From an uncultured Thomasclavelia sp. (GTDB lineage: Bacteria; Bacillota_I; Bacilli_A; Erysipelotrichales; Coprobacillaceae): a stretch of 64,000 nt of DNA. Location: positions 1 to 64,000 of the forward strand of contig CAJUOR010000001.1 of assembly GCA_910588165.1 (NCBI GenBank), given 5' to 3'. The notes under the pieces were generated by a model. It saw only the letters and a list, made by a program, of their open reading frames with translations. It ran no database searches and was not told where the DNA came from. Every line of letters starts with the position of its first letter. The stretch's first letter is position 1. Position numbers and translations under genes: made by a program. Of this stretch, positions 1 through 9,668 are shown piece after piece.

Positions 1-141
1 ACTGCTTTTTTAACTATCACTATATTTTAATGCTGGATACCAAAGTCAGGTTTTAACACCAATAAAAAGCGGTTACAACAATTTAGCTTCATCATTTCAT
101 ATTTAGAGGACACCTTAGCTCACTAACTTCAAATTACGGCA

Positions 142-180
142 TAAAAAAACTGCAACAAATTTCTCTTATCTGTTGCAGTT
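142..180 (-). terminator. Intrinsic terminator of proS
   Basis: A perfect 10-bp inverted repeat (AACTGCAACA at 148-157, TGTTGCAGTT at 171-180) lies just past the proS stop and is followed on the minus strand by a run of T. Bases 1-141 hold no gene I can support. Confidence 0.85.
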
Positions 181-190
181 CTCTTATAAT

Positions 191-1630
191 TTAATAAGCT
201 TTTGCGAAATAAACGATATGTTTAGCTTTTTTACCACAGCACACACAAGTATCACTGTGGGCTGTTTCCTCATCTTTCATACAGCGACTTGTCGCATTTG
301 TATCCTCTTTAATTTTGATTTCACACGCTTCATCGCCACACCACATCGCTTTGACGTAGCCACCTTTAGTTTCTAACACTTCTTTAAATTCAGCATAAGT
401 CTTCACTTCATGCGTATTTTCAAGACGGTGTTGGTTAGCCTTTTCTAACATTTCTTCATGAATTGTCTGCAATAAAGAAGTTACGATACCGGCTAAATCA
501 GCATCTAATTCGACAGTTTGTTTAACCCCGTCATTACGTTTGGCAATCACGCAGTGATTATTTTCAATATCCTTAGGTCCGATTTCAATACGTAATGGAA
601 TACCTCGCATCTCTTGTTCAGAGAATTTCCAGCCCGGACTCTTATCTGAAGCATCTACCTTAACACGAATGCCTTTCGCTTGTAAAGCTTGTCTGATTTC
701 TTCCGCTTTATCTAAGACCCCCGGTTTGTTTTGTTGAATTGGGACAATCATGACTTGTATAGGCGCAACATATGGCGGTAAAACTAGTCCATTATCATCA
801 CCGTGTACCATAATAATAGCACCCAATAAACGTGTTGAAACACCCCAAGAAGTTTGATAAACAAATTTTTGTTTACCGTCTTTATCTAAAAACTTCATAT
901 TAAATGCTTGAGCAAAACCTTGCCCGAAATAGTGACTTGTTCCTGACTGTAAAGCTTTACCGTCATGCATTAAAGCTTCGATGGTATAAGTTTCTTCAGC
1001 ACCGGCAAATTTTTCCTTATCGGTTTTCTTCCCTGTCAACATTGGAATAGCCAATAAGTCTTTAGCTGTTTGTTCATAAATAGACAACATTTGTAAAGTT
1101 TCTTCTCGAGCTTCTTGTTCTGTGGCATGAATGGTATGTCCTTCTTGCCATAAGAACTCAGACCCTCTTAAAAACGGACGTGTTGTTTTTTCCCAACGCA
1201 CAACCGAACACCACTGATTGTATTTTTTAGGTAAATCACGATACGAATTCACAATCTTGGCATAATGTTCACAAAATAATGTTTCCGAAGTCGGACGAAT
1301 AATTAAATTTTCATCTAACTCATTTAAGCCACCCTTGGTAACAACTGCACATTCCGGTGCAAAGCCCTCTACGTGATCTGCTTCCTTTTGTAATAATGAT
1401 TGTGGAATCAACATTGGCATATAAACATTCTCATGCCCTGTTTCCTTAAAGCGACGATCCATATAGCTTTGAATCATTTCCCAGATGGCATAGCCATAAG
1501 GGCGATAAATAATGAATCCCTTAACGCTTGAATAATCCATCAATTCTGCTTTGCGGCATACATCTGTGTACCATTGTGCGAAATCCACATCTCTTGATGT
1601 GATTGCTTCATTTTTCTTTTGATTAGCCAT
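191..1630 (-). CDS. proS: Prolyl-tRNA synthetase, eukaryote/archaeal-like type
   Basis: Class II aminoacyl-tRNA synthetase that charges tRNA-Pro in the cytoplasm. At 479 residues it is the short form without the insertion (editing) domain of the long bacterial ProRS. Motif 2 appears as [15 protein letters not shown] and motif 3 near [17 protein letters not shown]. The C-terminus has the extra domain typical of eukaryote-type ProRS, with several cysteines (CGDEAC, then CVCCGKK) that probably bind zinc, and ends in tyrosine. The start has a good ribosome site (GGGGAGAG). It overlaps the upstream gene by 8 bp, so the two are cotranscribed, and it ends at an intrinsic terminator. I see no T-box leader. 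Confidence 0.96.
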   Translation of the reverse strand: MANQKKNEAITSRDVDFAQWYTDVCRKAELMDYSSVKGFIIYRPYGYAIWEMIQSYMDRRFKETGHENVYMPMLIPQSLLQKEADHVEGFAPECAVVTKGGLNELDENLIIRPTSETLFCEHYAKIVNSYRDLPKKYNQWCSVVRWEKTTRPFLRGSEFLWQEGHTIHATEQEAREETLQMLSIYEQTAKDLLAIPMLTGKKTDKEKFAGAEETYTIEALMHDGKALQSGTSHYFGQGFAQAFNMKFLDKDGKQKFVYQTSWGVSTRLLGAIIMVHGDDNGLVLPPYVAPIQVMIVPIQQNKPGVLDKAEEIRQALQAKGIRVKVDASDKSPGWKFSEQEMRGIPLRIEIGPKDIENNHCVIAKRNDGVKQTVELDADLAGIVTSLLQTIHEEMLEKANQHRLENTHEVKTYAEFKEVLETKGGYVKAMWCGDEACEIKIKEDTNATSRCMKDEETAHSDTCVCCGKKAKHIVYFAKAY

Positions 1631-2297
1631 TTATTTCTCTCCCCTTTATTTTTTCAAAAAGCAATTTTGCTTCTTCGCTTTCATATAATTCTTGAGCCAT
1701 TTCAAATTCTCTTAATAAGGCATATAGGCAAGCTTTTTTTAATTTAGGCATATCATGTTCAGCTGCCAAAGCTTTAAGTTCATCAACTTCTTGCCTTTCA
1801 TAATAAACGACAGCCTGAATGAGAATAACATTTCTTCCTTTATACAAAACCTGACCTTTATCAGCCCATTGTCTTAAAAAGGCAATGCAATCTAAATTGT
1901 CTACGACTTTTTCTTTAAATTTCTCATGTTTAGGTCTAGTCCACTCCCTAGCTAGAGCCATCTTTTCTGCCAGTTTCTCATATAAGGTAAAATTTCCTAA
2001 AACATAGTGAGCATATAAGCCATAGGAATCATAAACAAAACTTGTGTAGCCTTTCTCTTGAATGAAATTCAAATAATCAAGAACAGCCTGAAAATCTTGT
2101 TTTCTATCCAAATCATCTAAACGCCTGATAATCGTATGACCTGTTTGACGATATTTTGCCCTTATAAACAGTAAGCCTATATAAAGTAGTATTAAAAGAA
2201 TAAGTTTTATCAAACCGGGGACAAAAACAATCACAATTAAAGCGAGTATAGCTAAAATAATAGCTGCATAAAGATAGTAACGCTTCTCTTTCACCAT
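1623..2297 (-). CDS. Membrane-anchored TPR-like protein of unknown function
   Basis: 224 residues. Two adjoining hydrophobic segments fill residues 8-45. The remainder is a cytoplasmic-looking helical region with repeated paired helices ([21 protein letters not shown]) that suggest TPR-like repeats. The start is preceded by GAGGAGGAG. It overlaps proS by 8 bp and is probably translated with it. I do not recognise a named family; helper or scaffold roles are possible but nothing ties it to tRNA charging. Confidence 0.75.
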   Translation of the reverse strand: MVKEKRYYLYAAIILAILALIVIVFVPGLIKLILLILLYIGLLFIRAKYRQTGHTIIRRLDDLDRKQDFQAVLDYLNFIQEKGYTSFVYDSYGLYAHYVLGNFTLYEKLAEKMALAREWTRPKHEKFKEKVVDNLDCIAFLRQWADKGQVLYKGRNVILIQAVVYYERQEVDELKALAAEHDMPKLKKACLYALLREFEMAQELYESEEAKLLFEKIKGREING

Positions 2298-2341
2298 GTT
2301 CTCCTCCTCTTGTTCACGTCATAAAATGATACCACAAATTC

Positions 2342-2370
2342 AAAAAAAAATCAGTATAAAACTGATTTTT
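2342..2370 (-). terminator. Intrinsic terminator after sbcC (works both ways)
   Basis: AAAAATCAGT, a 4-base loop, then ACTGATTTTT, flanked by A and T runs, directly after the sbcC stop at 2371. Confidence 0.8.
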
Positions 2371-5300
2371 CTAAGATATTTTCGCTACGGAAGTATTTTT
2401 TTGATGACTGACGGTAATTTTTGATGTCAAACGCTCTTTTAAAGCTGCGACGTGTGAAATAATTCCGACAACTTTATGTTCCTGTTTTAATTCGACTAAG
2501 GTATCTAAAGCTGTTTCTAATGAGCGATCATCCAGTGAACCAAAGCCCTCATCAATAAACAGTGTATCTAATTCAATGCTACCGACACTTTCCGAAATTA
2601 AATCTGCCATACCTAATGCCAGTGATAATGCCGCCTTAAAAGCTTCACCACCGGATAACGTGCGAATATCCCTAGGCTTACCACTCTCATAGTCCATCAC
2701 GTCTAAATCCAGTCCTTGCATTGCCCTACCGCCTTGATTTTCACCTCTGCGCATAAGGGCATAGCGACCATATGTCATCGCTGTTAAGCGCAAGTTCGCT
2801 CGCTCTAAAATCGCCTCAAAATAAGTCGCTAAAATATAGCTTTCAAAGGTGATGTGCAAATGGTTCTGACCGGATACCAAGCGACTAAGACCATATATTT
2901 TTTGGTATTCGACCTCAGCTTTTTTAAAGCTAGTCAAGGCATTTTGAATATCCTTTTGCTGTTTAGTTAAAGTATCTAATTGCCATTTATTTTTCTCTAA
3001 TGCCAAAGACACCTCGTTGAGCTTTTCATCGACCATCTTCTTAGCTTCACGCATACTTTCAATATCAGGAACCTGACGGTTTTCAATCTTAGCGCTAAGC
3101 TCTTCGATTTGCGTTTGGTACAATACTTTTTGTTGCCTATAATCCTGATGTGTTTTTTCCTTGGCCTCTAAAGAAGGTAATTGTAATAAAAGCTGTTGAT
3201 AAACTTCCATAGATAAATCCCTACTTTGTAAGGCACGCTCAAAAACATCTTGCGTCTTGCTTAAACGCTGTTGATTTTTTTGATGTTCAAGCGTTAAAGC
3301 GTCCAATTCACCTTGGTTTTTCATCACATCTAAACTGTACTGCTGAGCTTTTTGTTGATAGCTTTCTAACTGCGTACTTAAATCACGAATCATCTTGTCT
3401 AGTTGCGTTTTCTTTCTAACTAAAACATCTAAACCCTCAAAGGCTTCGTTAAAAGATTGGTGTAAGAGTTCAAACTGCTCATTGCGACGCAATAAATTCT
3501 CATGGGTTGATTGCAATAAGGCTTCTAATTCCGTATGCTTGTCTTGCCATTTGACATAGCGTTCTTGGTACTCTTTCAAGTAGTCATTGAGCTTTGCTTG
3601 TTGTTTATAATCATCTAAAAGTGCCTGCTTTTTTTCTTCAAAAGTGCTATAGGCTTCTTGATAATGCGTCTTGATGGTTTCAAAGCTTTGACCGTCTAAC
3701 GCTTCTTCAAAATTTTTCTTCTCTAAATCACAGACTTGTTTCAGCCCCATCAACTGTCCAAAACTCGCTTGAACAACTTGGGCAATTTCAGTTAATCGTT
3801 GCTGTTGTTCTTCAAGTTTTTCAGAAGTCATACCCTCACTGACATCAGCAGCTTTATGTGGGTGATGAAGTGAACCGCAAACAGGACAAGGCATATTGTC
3901 TTTTAACTCTTGAGCTAATAAACCTGCTAAGCCGGCTTGATAAAGTTTCTCCATACGCAATTTCTCATCACTGATTTCACGCTGTTTTTGACTGGCCTCT
4001 TCCCAACGAGCCTTCTCAATCTGCAAATTTTCCTCTAGTTTGGCAACTTTCTTTTGAGCCTCTTCAAGCCGTTGCAAACGTTGTTTTTCTAAATCGAGTT
4101 GACTGCTTTGATGGGTCAATTCAAGCTTTTGGGCATCTAAATGCGCCAAGTCTTTTAAATCACTTTCACATCTTTGAAGAATATTCTCTAATTCTTGTTT
4201 TTGAAGCAAACTCATATCAACTTTCTCTTGAGCCACATTTTTTTGTTTTAAAGCCATTACCGCTAAATTCCGTGCTTTCTCATACTGTTCGACACGCTCT
4301 AAATCCTCATCTATTTTTTCTAATACTTTTTGATACTGTTGTAACTCAACTTCTAAATCTTTTATGATTTTAGCTTCATTTTCAATCTCAACTTGATGCC
4401 TTGCCAAATCTGTTTTTTTACGCAAAGCCTCTTCATAATTATACTGAACATCTTTTGCTTGTTGACTAGCTTGTTTGTAGGTTGTTTCTTCTAATGAAAT
4501 ATCCGCAACCTTTTTTAATAAAACAATTTCTTCTTGTAAGGTCGCCATTTCTTTGGCATTAGACAACAAGGCTTCGTTTTTCTTTTCTAAATCTTGAAGT
4601 TGGTCATAAAGCGAAGCTAATGCCAAGGCATTCTCCAAATCTGTCGCAAGATTAGCTTGATCTTTGCGATAAATATCTTGGGCTTGTTTTTGAGCAACCA
4701 ATAAATGCTTTAATTGAGTCATTTTTACATTCAGATAATCAAGAGGTTCTTCATCGTTTAAATCCTCTAAAGCTTCCAAATAAGTATCCATCTTCATTTT
4801 TTCATTTTGATAGACTTCCTTTTGCTCTCTTTCTGCTTTCTTTAAACGCTCTTGAAAACTCGCATAGGCGTGTGTAGAAAAAAGTTCACGTAAAATAGCT
4901 TCTCTTTCACGACTTGAAGCCTGAATCAATTTTGTAAATTGTCCTTGGGCAATCATCGCCACTTGTCTGAATTCGTTGGCATCAACTCCGATAATCTCTT
5001 TGACTTTTAAAGCGACCTCATTAACACCTTCCAAAGCATAATCTGCAACGCCTTCAAGATAAACTCTATGTCTTGTTTCCGTTTTATAACCTTCCCTTAA
5101 ATAATTAGGATAGCGGGTGATGATATATTCTTTTCCCCTAACGACAAAAGTCAACTTAACATAGGTTTCCACATTGGCATCGGCTTTCTGATTACGAAAT
5201 TGAGCGATAAGCCTTGTATTACCACTAGGTACACCATATAAAGCAAAGCTAATCGCATCAAAAATAGTCGTTTTACCTGCTCCGGTATCGCCTGTAACTA

Positions 5301-5394
5301 AAAACAATTCAGCTTCATTTAAACTTGAAAAATCAAGCACTTGTTTGTCTAAGTAAGGACCAAAAGCCTCAAGCTCTAATGTCTTAATTTTCAT
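2371..5394 (-). CDS. sbcC: Exonuclease subunit SbcC (Rad50-like ATPase)
   Basis: ATPase subunit of the SbcCD nuclease, which processes hairpins and protein-blocked DNA ends. The order is classic: Walker A (GDTGAGKTT) near residue 35, Q-loop (AQGQF), long coiled coil, zinc hook CPVC near residue 501, second coiled coil, ABC signature LSGGEAF and Walker B TLFIDEGFGSLD near the C-terminus. I start it at the ATG at 5394 (MKIKTLELEAFGP), 1007 residues, because GGAGG sits just upstream; an in-frame start 51 bp further up would add an unrelated leader. It overlaps sbcD by 11 bp. Confidence 0.95.
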   Translation of the reverse strand: MKIKTLELEAFGPYLDKQVLDFSSLNEAELFLVTGDTGAGKTTIFDAISFALYGVPSGNTRLIAQFRNQKADANVETYVKLTFVVRGKEYIITRYPNYLREGYKTETRHRVYLEGVADYALEGVNEVALKVKEIIGVDANEFRQVAMIAQGQFTKLIQASSREREAILRELFSTHAYASFQERLKKAEREQKEVYQNEKMKMDTYLEALEDLNDEEPLDYLNVKMTQLKHLLVAQKQAQDIYRKDQANLATDLENALALASLYDQLQDLEKKNEALLSNAKEMATLQEEIVLLKKVADISLEETTYKQASQQAKDVQYNYEEALRKKTDLARHQVEIENEAKIIKDLEVELQQYQKVLEKIDEDLERVEQYEKARNLAVMALKQKNVAQEKVDMSLLQKQELENILQRCESDLKDLAHLDAQKLELTHQSSQLDLEKQRLQRLEEAQKKVAKLEENLQIEKARWEEASQKQREISDEKLRMEKLYQAGLAGLLAQELKDNMPCPVCGSLHHPHKAADVSEGMTSEKLEEQQQRLTEIAQVVQASFGQLMGLKQVCDLEKKNFEEALDGQSFETIKTHYQEAYSTFEEKKQALLDDYKQQAKLNDYLKEYQERYVKWQDKHTELEALLQSTHENLLRRNEQFELLHQSFNEAFEGLDVLVRKKTQLDKMIRDLSTQLESYQQKAQQYSLDVMKNQGELDALTLEHQKNQQRLSKTQDVFERALQSRDLSMEVYQQLLLQLPSLEAKEKTHQDYRQQKVLYQTQIEELSAKIENRQVPDIESMREAKKMVDEKLNEVSLALEKNKWQLDTLTKQQKDIQNALTSFKKAEVEYQKIYGLSRLVSGQNHLHITFESYILATYFEAILERANLRLTAMTYGRYALMRRGENQGGRAMQGLDLDVMDYESGKPRDIRTLSGGEAFKAALSLALGMADLISESVGSIELDTLFIDEGFGSLDDRSLETALDTLVELKQEHKVVGIISHVAALKERLTSKITVSHQKNTSVAKIS

Positions 5395-6502
5395 TGGCGT
5401 CCTCCTTCTCAAAATATTGCTTAAATAATATTTTTGTTTCTTCACTCATAGGTGTATCCATCAATTCCTCATAAAAAGAAGTAAATAAAGCTAAAGGACT
5501 TAAAGTTGCCATGTGTTTAAGCTCATGGTGCAGTTTACTTTTAGGTAGGGCGTTTAATTTTTTATAACTTAAACCTAATAAGTGGCTGTAAACATCTCTA
5601 GCCCGATCGGCAGCATTGACTTGCAAGGTTTCATCTAATAGTGTTAAGAAAACATATTGGTCGTTTTTAGGCTCTGCCAATAAATCGTTTAAGTGCCCTT
5701 CTTTGACAATTAAATCACGTTTGGCAACAACCGGTAAGGTTTCAACCCTAACCATGCCTTTATCTCTTAAATCAATCATCATCAAGCCTTTTTTCTGCTT
5801 TGCCTCATCTATAGATAAACGCAAAGGACTTCCGGCGTAATAGATTTCTTTTTGATTAACACGATGGCAAGCATGAAGATGCCCTAAAGCGACATAATCC
5901 AAACCGTCAAAGCATTGCGGACTCACCCATTCAAGCCCTGCCACATCATCAACCCCCATGCCACCGATACAAGTCAGATGACCGATAAGGACATTGCGTT
6001 GACTAAAATCAAACCTTTGCCTAGCCATATATTCTTTCACTAAGCTATCTAAACTGATATGCTTATCCTCAATACCTAAAACAGCTTTCAATTCACTTTT
6101 AGTAAAATAAGGTAACATATAAAAATTCACATCGCCCTCATCATCTTGATAAGTTACTTTTTTTAATTGTCCTGTTATCTCTGTTACAATATGCAATCCT
6201 TTTTTTTCTAAGATGCCACTGCCGAAGTTTAAACGTGAAGCACTGTCATGATTACCGCTAATCAAAAGCACTTTGACTTGACACTCATTAACTAACCGCT
6301 CTAAGAATTCATTTAATAAATTAACGGCTTCCACACTTGGAATCGCTCGGTCATACACATCACCGGCAATCATCACTAAATCAATAGCTTCTTTATGAAT
6401 GGTTTCATAAATAGATTCAAATAAATATTGTTGATCATCAATTAACGAATAGCCGTAAAGCATTTTGCCGATATGTAAATCTGCTAAATGTAAAAGTTTC
6501 AT
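5384..6502 (-). CDS. sbcD: Exonuclease subunit SbcD (Mre11-like nuclease)
   Basis: Metal-dependent nuclease subunit of SbcCD. All phosphoesterase motifs are intact: DLHIG at residues 8-12, AGDVYD, GNHDSASR, GHLT and GHLHACH. 372 residues is normal for the family. The ATG at 6502 follows GAGGTGA. It overlaps the GNAT gene upstream by 4 bp and sbcC downstream by 11 bp, so the three genes form one operon. This is the intact comparison for the degenerate phosphoesterase at 29151-30053. Confidence 0.96.
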   Translation of the reverse strand: MKLLHLADLHIGKMLYGYSLIDDQQYLFESIYETIHKEAIDLVMIAGDVYDRAIPSVEAVNLLNEFLERLVNECQVKVLLISGNHDSASRLNFGSGILEKKGLHIVTEITGQLKKVTYQDDEGDVNFYMLPYFTKSELKAVLGIEDKHISLDSLVKEYMARQRFDFSQRNVLIGHLTCIGGMGVDDVAGLEWVSPQCFDGLDYVALGHLHACHRVNQKEIYYAGSPLRLSIDEAKQKKGLMMIDLRDKGMVRVETLPVVAKRDLIVKEGHLNDLLAEPKNDQYVFLTLLDETLQVNAADRARDVYSHLLGLSYKKLNALPKSKLHHELKHMATLSPLALFTSFYEELMDTPMSEETKILFKQYFEKEDANEN

Positions 6503-6900
6503 TTGTTCACCTCAATTTCATAAATCCATAATCCATCTTCTACCTGATATTCTGCATCTTGGACGTCTTGGTCTAAATATTTTGTGATAATCGGTAATTT
6601 CTCTACCGTCTTTTGCGAAGCGATATTATGATAAGCGACACTGATTCTTAATTGGCGAAAGCCCTCATCATAAAGTAAGGGCATCAATAAACACAAGCCT
6701 TGATAGGCATAACCGTGTCCTCGATATATCTCATCAATATGATAGCCGATATGCCCGCAATATTTTAATTGTTCATTGGTTCCATATCTAAAAACAATTC
6801 TTCCGACCTCAACATCATTATCCAAACAGATGGCATAAATGATGTAGTCCCATGGAATCGTTTGATTCTTTTGAACATAAGTGTCTTTTTTCAGCTTCAC
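6499..6900 (-). CDS. GNAT-family N-acetyltransferase
   Basis: About 133 residues. The acetyl-CoA loop is seen as YRGHGYAYQGL around residue 80, followed by the helix and strand pattern of Gcn5-related acetyltransferases and the closing motif AYHNIASQKTVEKL, typical of the RimJ/RimL-like group. The substrate is unknown. I prefer the GTG at 6900, because the earlier GTG at 6909 lies inside the ribosome site (GAGGTGG). It is the first gene of the GNAT-sbcD-sbcC operon. Confidence 0.85.
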   Translation of the reverse strand: MKLKKDTYVQKNQTIPWDYIIYAICLDNDVEVGRIVFRYGTNEQLKYCGHIGYHIDEIYRGHGYAYQGLCLLMPLLYDEGFRQLRISVAYHNIASQKTVEKLPIITKYLDQDVQDAEYQVEDGLWIYEIEVNK

Positions 6901-7032
6901 TTTTCCCACCTCTGATTTTATTATAACACGCTTGCCTCTAACTTGCTATGAAGGTTGAAAAGATTTCGTATGTTTTACTTGCATACCACCTAAATCTTTG
7001 TTATGTTTAAAGTTAAGGAAAGGAGTATGTAT

Positions 7033-7527
7033 ATGAATACAGTCGCAAAATTTGAAAAAGTATCTTTTGAACAATATGCTAAAGATGTTGAAAAAGCTGA
7101 TGAAATCTATGAAAATATTCAATTACCCCAACGTGCTACGAAAGGCAGTGCCGGTTACGACTTCTATATGCCTTATGATTTAACATTAGTGCCGGGGCAA
7201 ACCGCTAAAATCCCTACAGGCATTCGAGCTAAAATCGCTGATGGTTGGGTTCTATGCTTATTTCCAAGAAGCGGTTTAGGTTTCAAGTACCGCCTCCAGC
7301 TCAATAATACTGTCGGTATTATCGATGCCGATTATTATCTTTCTGATAACGAAGGACATATCTTCGCTAAAATTACCAACGACTCTAATGAGGGTAAAAC
7401 ATTGACCTTAAAACAAGGGGAAGGCTTTATGCAAGGAATTTTTATGCCTTTCGGTTTAGCCGAAGATGACAATGTCCAAACCATTCGCAACGGTGGTTTT
7501 GGCAGTACAACTAAAAAAGGAGAATAA
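7033..7527 (+). CDS. dut: dUTP diphosphatase (trimeric dUTPase family)
   Basis: Hydrolyses dUTP to dUMP, keeping uracil out of DNA and supplying dTMP synthesis. The five motifs of trimeric dUTPases can be followed: KGSAGYDFY, PRSGLG, the substrate loop NNTVGIIDADYY, GEGFMQGIF and the glycine-rich tail NGGFGST. 164 residues. The ATG at 7033 is seven bases after AAGGAG; ATG at 7027 is too close and one at 7003 lacks a site. The FakA-like gene follows 4 bp after the stop. Confidence 0.93.
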   Translation: MNTVAKFEKVSFEQYAKDVEKADEIYENIQLPQRATKGSAGYDFYMPYDLTLVPGQTAKIPTGIRAKIADGWVLCLFPRSGLGFKYRLQLNNTVGIIDADYYLSDNEGHIFAKITNDSNEGKTLTLKQGEGFMQGIFMPFGLAEDDNVQTIRNGGFGSTTKKGE

Positions 7528-7531
7528 ATTG

Positions 7532-7783
7532 ATGTTAGAATATAAATTTGATACCCAACTGTTGATTAGCGGCACCAATCTTTCAAAGGAAGCCATCAAT
7601 GATTATATTACGCAAAATATTGAAGGTGACTGTCTTTTAGCGGTTGGTGATGATGAGTTGATTAAAATTCACTTCCACACCAATACACCTTGGAAAGTTT
7701 TGGAATATGGGGCAAGTTTAGGTGATATTTTTGATGTAGTGGTTGAAAACATGGAGCGACAAGCTCAAGGATTAAAAGGTTAG
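7532..7783 (+). CDS. Stand-alone FakA (DAK-like) middle-domain protein
   Basis: 83 residues beginning MLEYKFDTQ. It matches the middle domain of the fatty-acid/dihydroxyacetone kinase-like protein FakA (YloV): LLAVGDDELIKIHFHTNTPWKVLEYG resembles the VVGDxxLVKVHVHTNxPGKVLEYA stretch of that family, followed by a DVVVENM ending. No kinase (DhaL) domain or C-terminal domain is present, so it cannot be a complete kinase. AAGGAG precedes the ATG. It is cotranscribed with dut, followed by a terminator. A role in binding FakB-type proteins (one DegV homologue is at 26.5 kb) is inference. Confidence 0.8.
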   Translation: MLEYKFDTQLLISGTNLSKEAINDYITQNIEGDCLLAVGDDELIKIHFHTNTPWKVLEYGASLGDIFDVVVENMERQAQGLKG

Positions 7784-7789
7784 ATATAC

Positions 7790-7823
7790 AAAAAGTGGTT
7801 TTACAGAAGTAAACCACTTTTTA
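7790..7823. terminator. Bidirectional intrinsic terminator between dut operon and aroK
   Basis: AAAGTGGTTTTAC, short loop, GTAAACCACTTTTT; one bulged base. T-runs lie on both sides, so it can serve both converging operons. Confidence 0.8.
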
Positions 7824-7865
7824 TAATGTTAAGCCATCTAAATTATTTCAACTCAACAGTCTTTT

Positions 7866-8357
7866 TTAAGAAGGCAAAACCTCCAAAATTTCCTTGACTG
7901 TATTTTCAATTGTTCCGTTATTATCAACAATAGCATCAGAAAACAAGGCATATAAATCTTTTCGGGCTTCATACAAATCCAGAATTTTCTCTTTCCCCTC
8001 TTTAAGTAGCGGACGTCCTTGAATGTCCACACCAGCCATAATCTTATCCAAATCCCGCTGTAACCAAATCACAAACCCATTTTCCTTCAAATACAACATA
8101 TTGATTGCCTTTAGGACAACGCCACCACCGCATGAGAAAATCGTATCTTCCCTATTTTTCAAAAGAAAACAGATCTCTGTTTCTTTTTCTCTGAAAAAAG
8201 GCTCACCTAAGCGAAACATCTCAGGGATACTCATTTTAAAATAATCCGTTAAATAATCATCTAAATCAATCAACTCATAGGGTATTTTTTTGGCTAAGAC
8301 TTGCGAAATCGTCGTTTTTCCACAACCGGGCATACCTATCAAAACAATATTTTTCAT
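7866..8357 (-). CDS. aroK: Shikimate kinase
   Basis: Phosphorylates shikimate with ATP in chorismate synthesis. The P-loop GMPGCGKTT is at residues 8-16, DLDD follows, then the shikimate-binding GxFFREKE-type motif (GEPFFREKE), SCGGGVV and the lid arginine region QGRPLL. 163 residues is normal. It overlaps the chorismate mutase gene by 4 bp and is the last gene of the aro operon. Confidence 0.94.
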   Translation of the reverse strand: MKNIVLIGMPGCGKTTISQVLAKKIPYELIDLDDYLTDYFKMSIPEMFRLGEPFFREKETEICFLLKNREDTIFSCGGGVVLKAINMLYLKENGFVIWLQRDLDKIMAGVDIQGRPLLKEGKEKILDLYEARKDLYALFSDAIVDNNGTIENTVKEILEVLPS

Positions 8358-8617
8358 TTTTCCATTTCTTCTTTTTGTAAAGCTTTAGACAAATCCATCA
8401 ATTCTTTTAAAAATCTTTCACAAGCTTCTTGATATTGACGTGAAGCGCATAGATCAGTCATCAACCGCTTTTCTCTTTCCGGTTGAAAAATAGGCATCTG
8501 ATGTTCCTTTTTATAACGAGCGACTTCCTTTGAAAGCTCAAGTCTTTTTTCCAATAAGTCTAGCATCTCTTTGGTAATAGCTTCAATCTCTTGACGATAT
8601 TTCTCTAAATCATTCAT
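8354..8617 (-). CDS. Chorismate mutase, AroQ type
   Basis: Converts chorismate to prephenate for phenylalanine and tyrosine. 87 residues, all helical, with the AroQ pattern: R8 of the first helix, LLEKRLELSKEVARYK for the long helix, and a later E/R-rich helix. It is a free-standing domain, not fused to prephenate dehydratase or DAHP synthase. It overlaps aroC by 8 bp and aroK by 4 bp, and a good AAAGGAG precedes the ATG. Confidence 0.88.
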   Translation of the reverse strand: MNDLEKYRQEIEAITKEMLDLLEKRLELSKEVARYKKEHQMPIFQPEREKRLMTDLCASRQYQEACERFLKELMDLSKALQKEEMEK

Positions 8618-9668
8618 ACATAATCTCCTTTAAATTTTCAAAATTTCCATACGTTTCCAATAACAAATCATAAATAACTAATGCCCCGCAAGCCTCTATG
8701 ATAGGCAATGCCCTAAGCCCGATACAACGGTCATGGCGTCCTTTAATTTGGATTTCTTTGACGCTTTGACTGACTGCATCATAGCTTAGTTGAGGCTTGG
8801 CAATAGAGGCGGTCGGCTTTAAATAAGTTTCAAAAACAAGTGGCATTCCCGTTGTTAAGCCTCCTAAAATCCCACCATTATGGTTGGTTGTGGTTTTCAA
8901 ATTTTCATCATAACAATCATTCATTTGCGAACCCAAACTTTCCGGCATTTGAATGGCATCACCAAACATCACGCCTTTAACTCCCGGTACGCTAAACAGT
9001 AAGTGACTTAGTCTACTTTCGACTGAATCAAATAGCGGCTCCCCAATCCCAACCGGTAGACCATCAATCAAACATTCGATTTTTGCCCCCACTGAGTCGC
9101 CTTCTAAAGTATCTAAATAAGCAAAAACTTCTTTTGGAATCTCCGTTTCTTGATGTGATGCTGTTTTCTCACAAGGATTATATCTATCAAAAGTCAAAGC
9201 TCCGACCTGTGTTAAATGAGAGGCAACATGAATATGACATTGAGCCAATAAATCTTTGGCAATGGCACCGGCATAAACTAAAGGTAATGTCAAGCGAGCA
9301 CTGAATTGTCCGCCACCCCTGGCATCATTAAATCCTTTATATTTGATATAAGCCGGATAGTCACTATGTGATGGGCGAAACATCTTCGGATAATCTTGTG
9401 AGCGGGTATCCCCATTTTTAAAAATAACAGTTAAGGCACTTCCTGTAAAAGTATCATGATAAAGTCCGCAAAGAACTTGAGGTTCATCTTTTTCTAAGCG
9501 TTGCGTTGTGCCTTTTTGTCCCGGAGCACGTCTTTTTAGTTGTTGTTCAATCATCTGTTGAGGATAAGCATATCCGCTAGGCAATCCTTCTATCACAACC
9601 CCAACGGCTTTTTGATGACTTTCACCAAAGACAGTTACTTTAAAATTTTTACCAAAGCTATAACTCAT
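8610..9668 (-). CDS. aroC: Chorismate synthase
   Basis: FMN-dependent enzyme that makes chorismate from EPSP, the last common step of aromatic synthesis. Family signatures are clear: GESHQKAVGVVIEGLPSG near the N-terminus, the RRAPGQ loop, DARGGGQFSAR in the middle and the C-terminal RHDRCIGLRALPIIEA. 352 residues is normal. It overlaps aroA by 11 bp and the chorismate mutase by 8 bp, so the operon is translationally coupled. Confidence 0.96.
   Translation of the reverse strand: MSYSFGKNFKVTVFGESHQKAVGVVIEGLPSGYAYPQQMIEQQLKRRAPGQKGTTQRLEKDEPQVLCGLYHDTFTGSALTVIFKNGDTRSQDYPKMFRPSHSDYPAYIKYKGFNDARGGGQFSARLTLPLVYAGAIAKDLLAQCHIHVASHLTQVGALTFDRYNPCEKTASHQETEIPKEVFAYLDTLEGDSVGAKIECLIDGLPVGIGEPLFDSVESRLSHLLFSVPGVKGVMFGDAIQMPESLGSQMNDCYDENLKTTTNHNGGILGGLTTGMPLVFETYLKPTASIAKPQLSYDAVSQSVKEIQIKGRHDRCIGLRALPIIEACGALVIYDLLLETYGNFENLKEIMYE

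Noticed and set aside
173..376. Plus-strand ORF opposite proS
   Set aside because: Lies opposite the conserved C-terminal domain of proS and begins inside its terminator region.
5616..5840. Plus-strand ORF across sbcD (74 codons)
   Set aside because: Shadow of sbcD on the other strand; no ribosome site and low-complexity composition.
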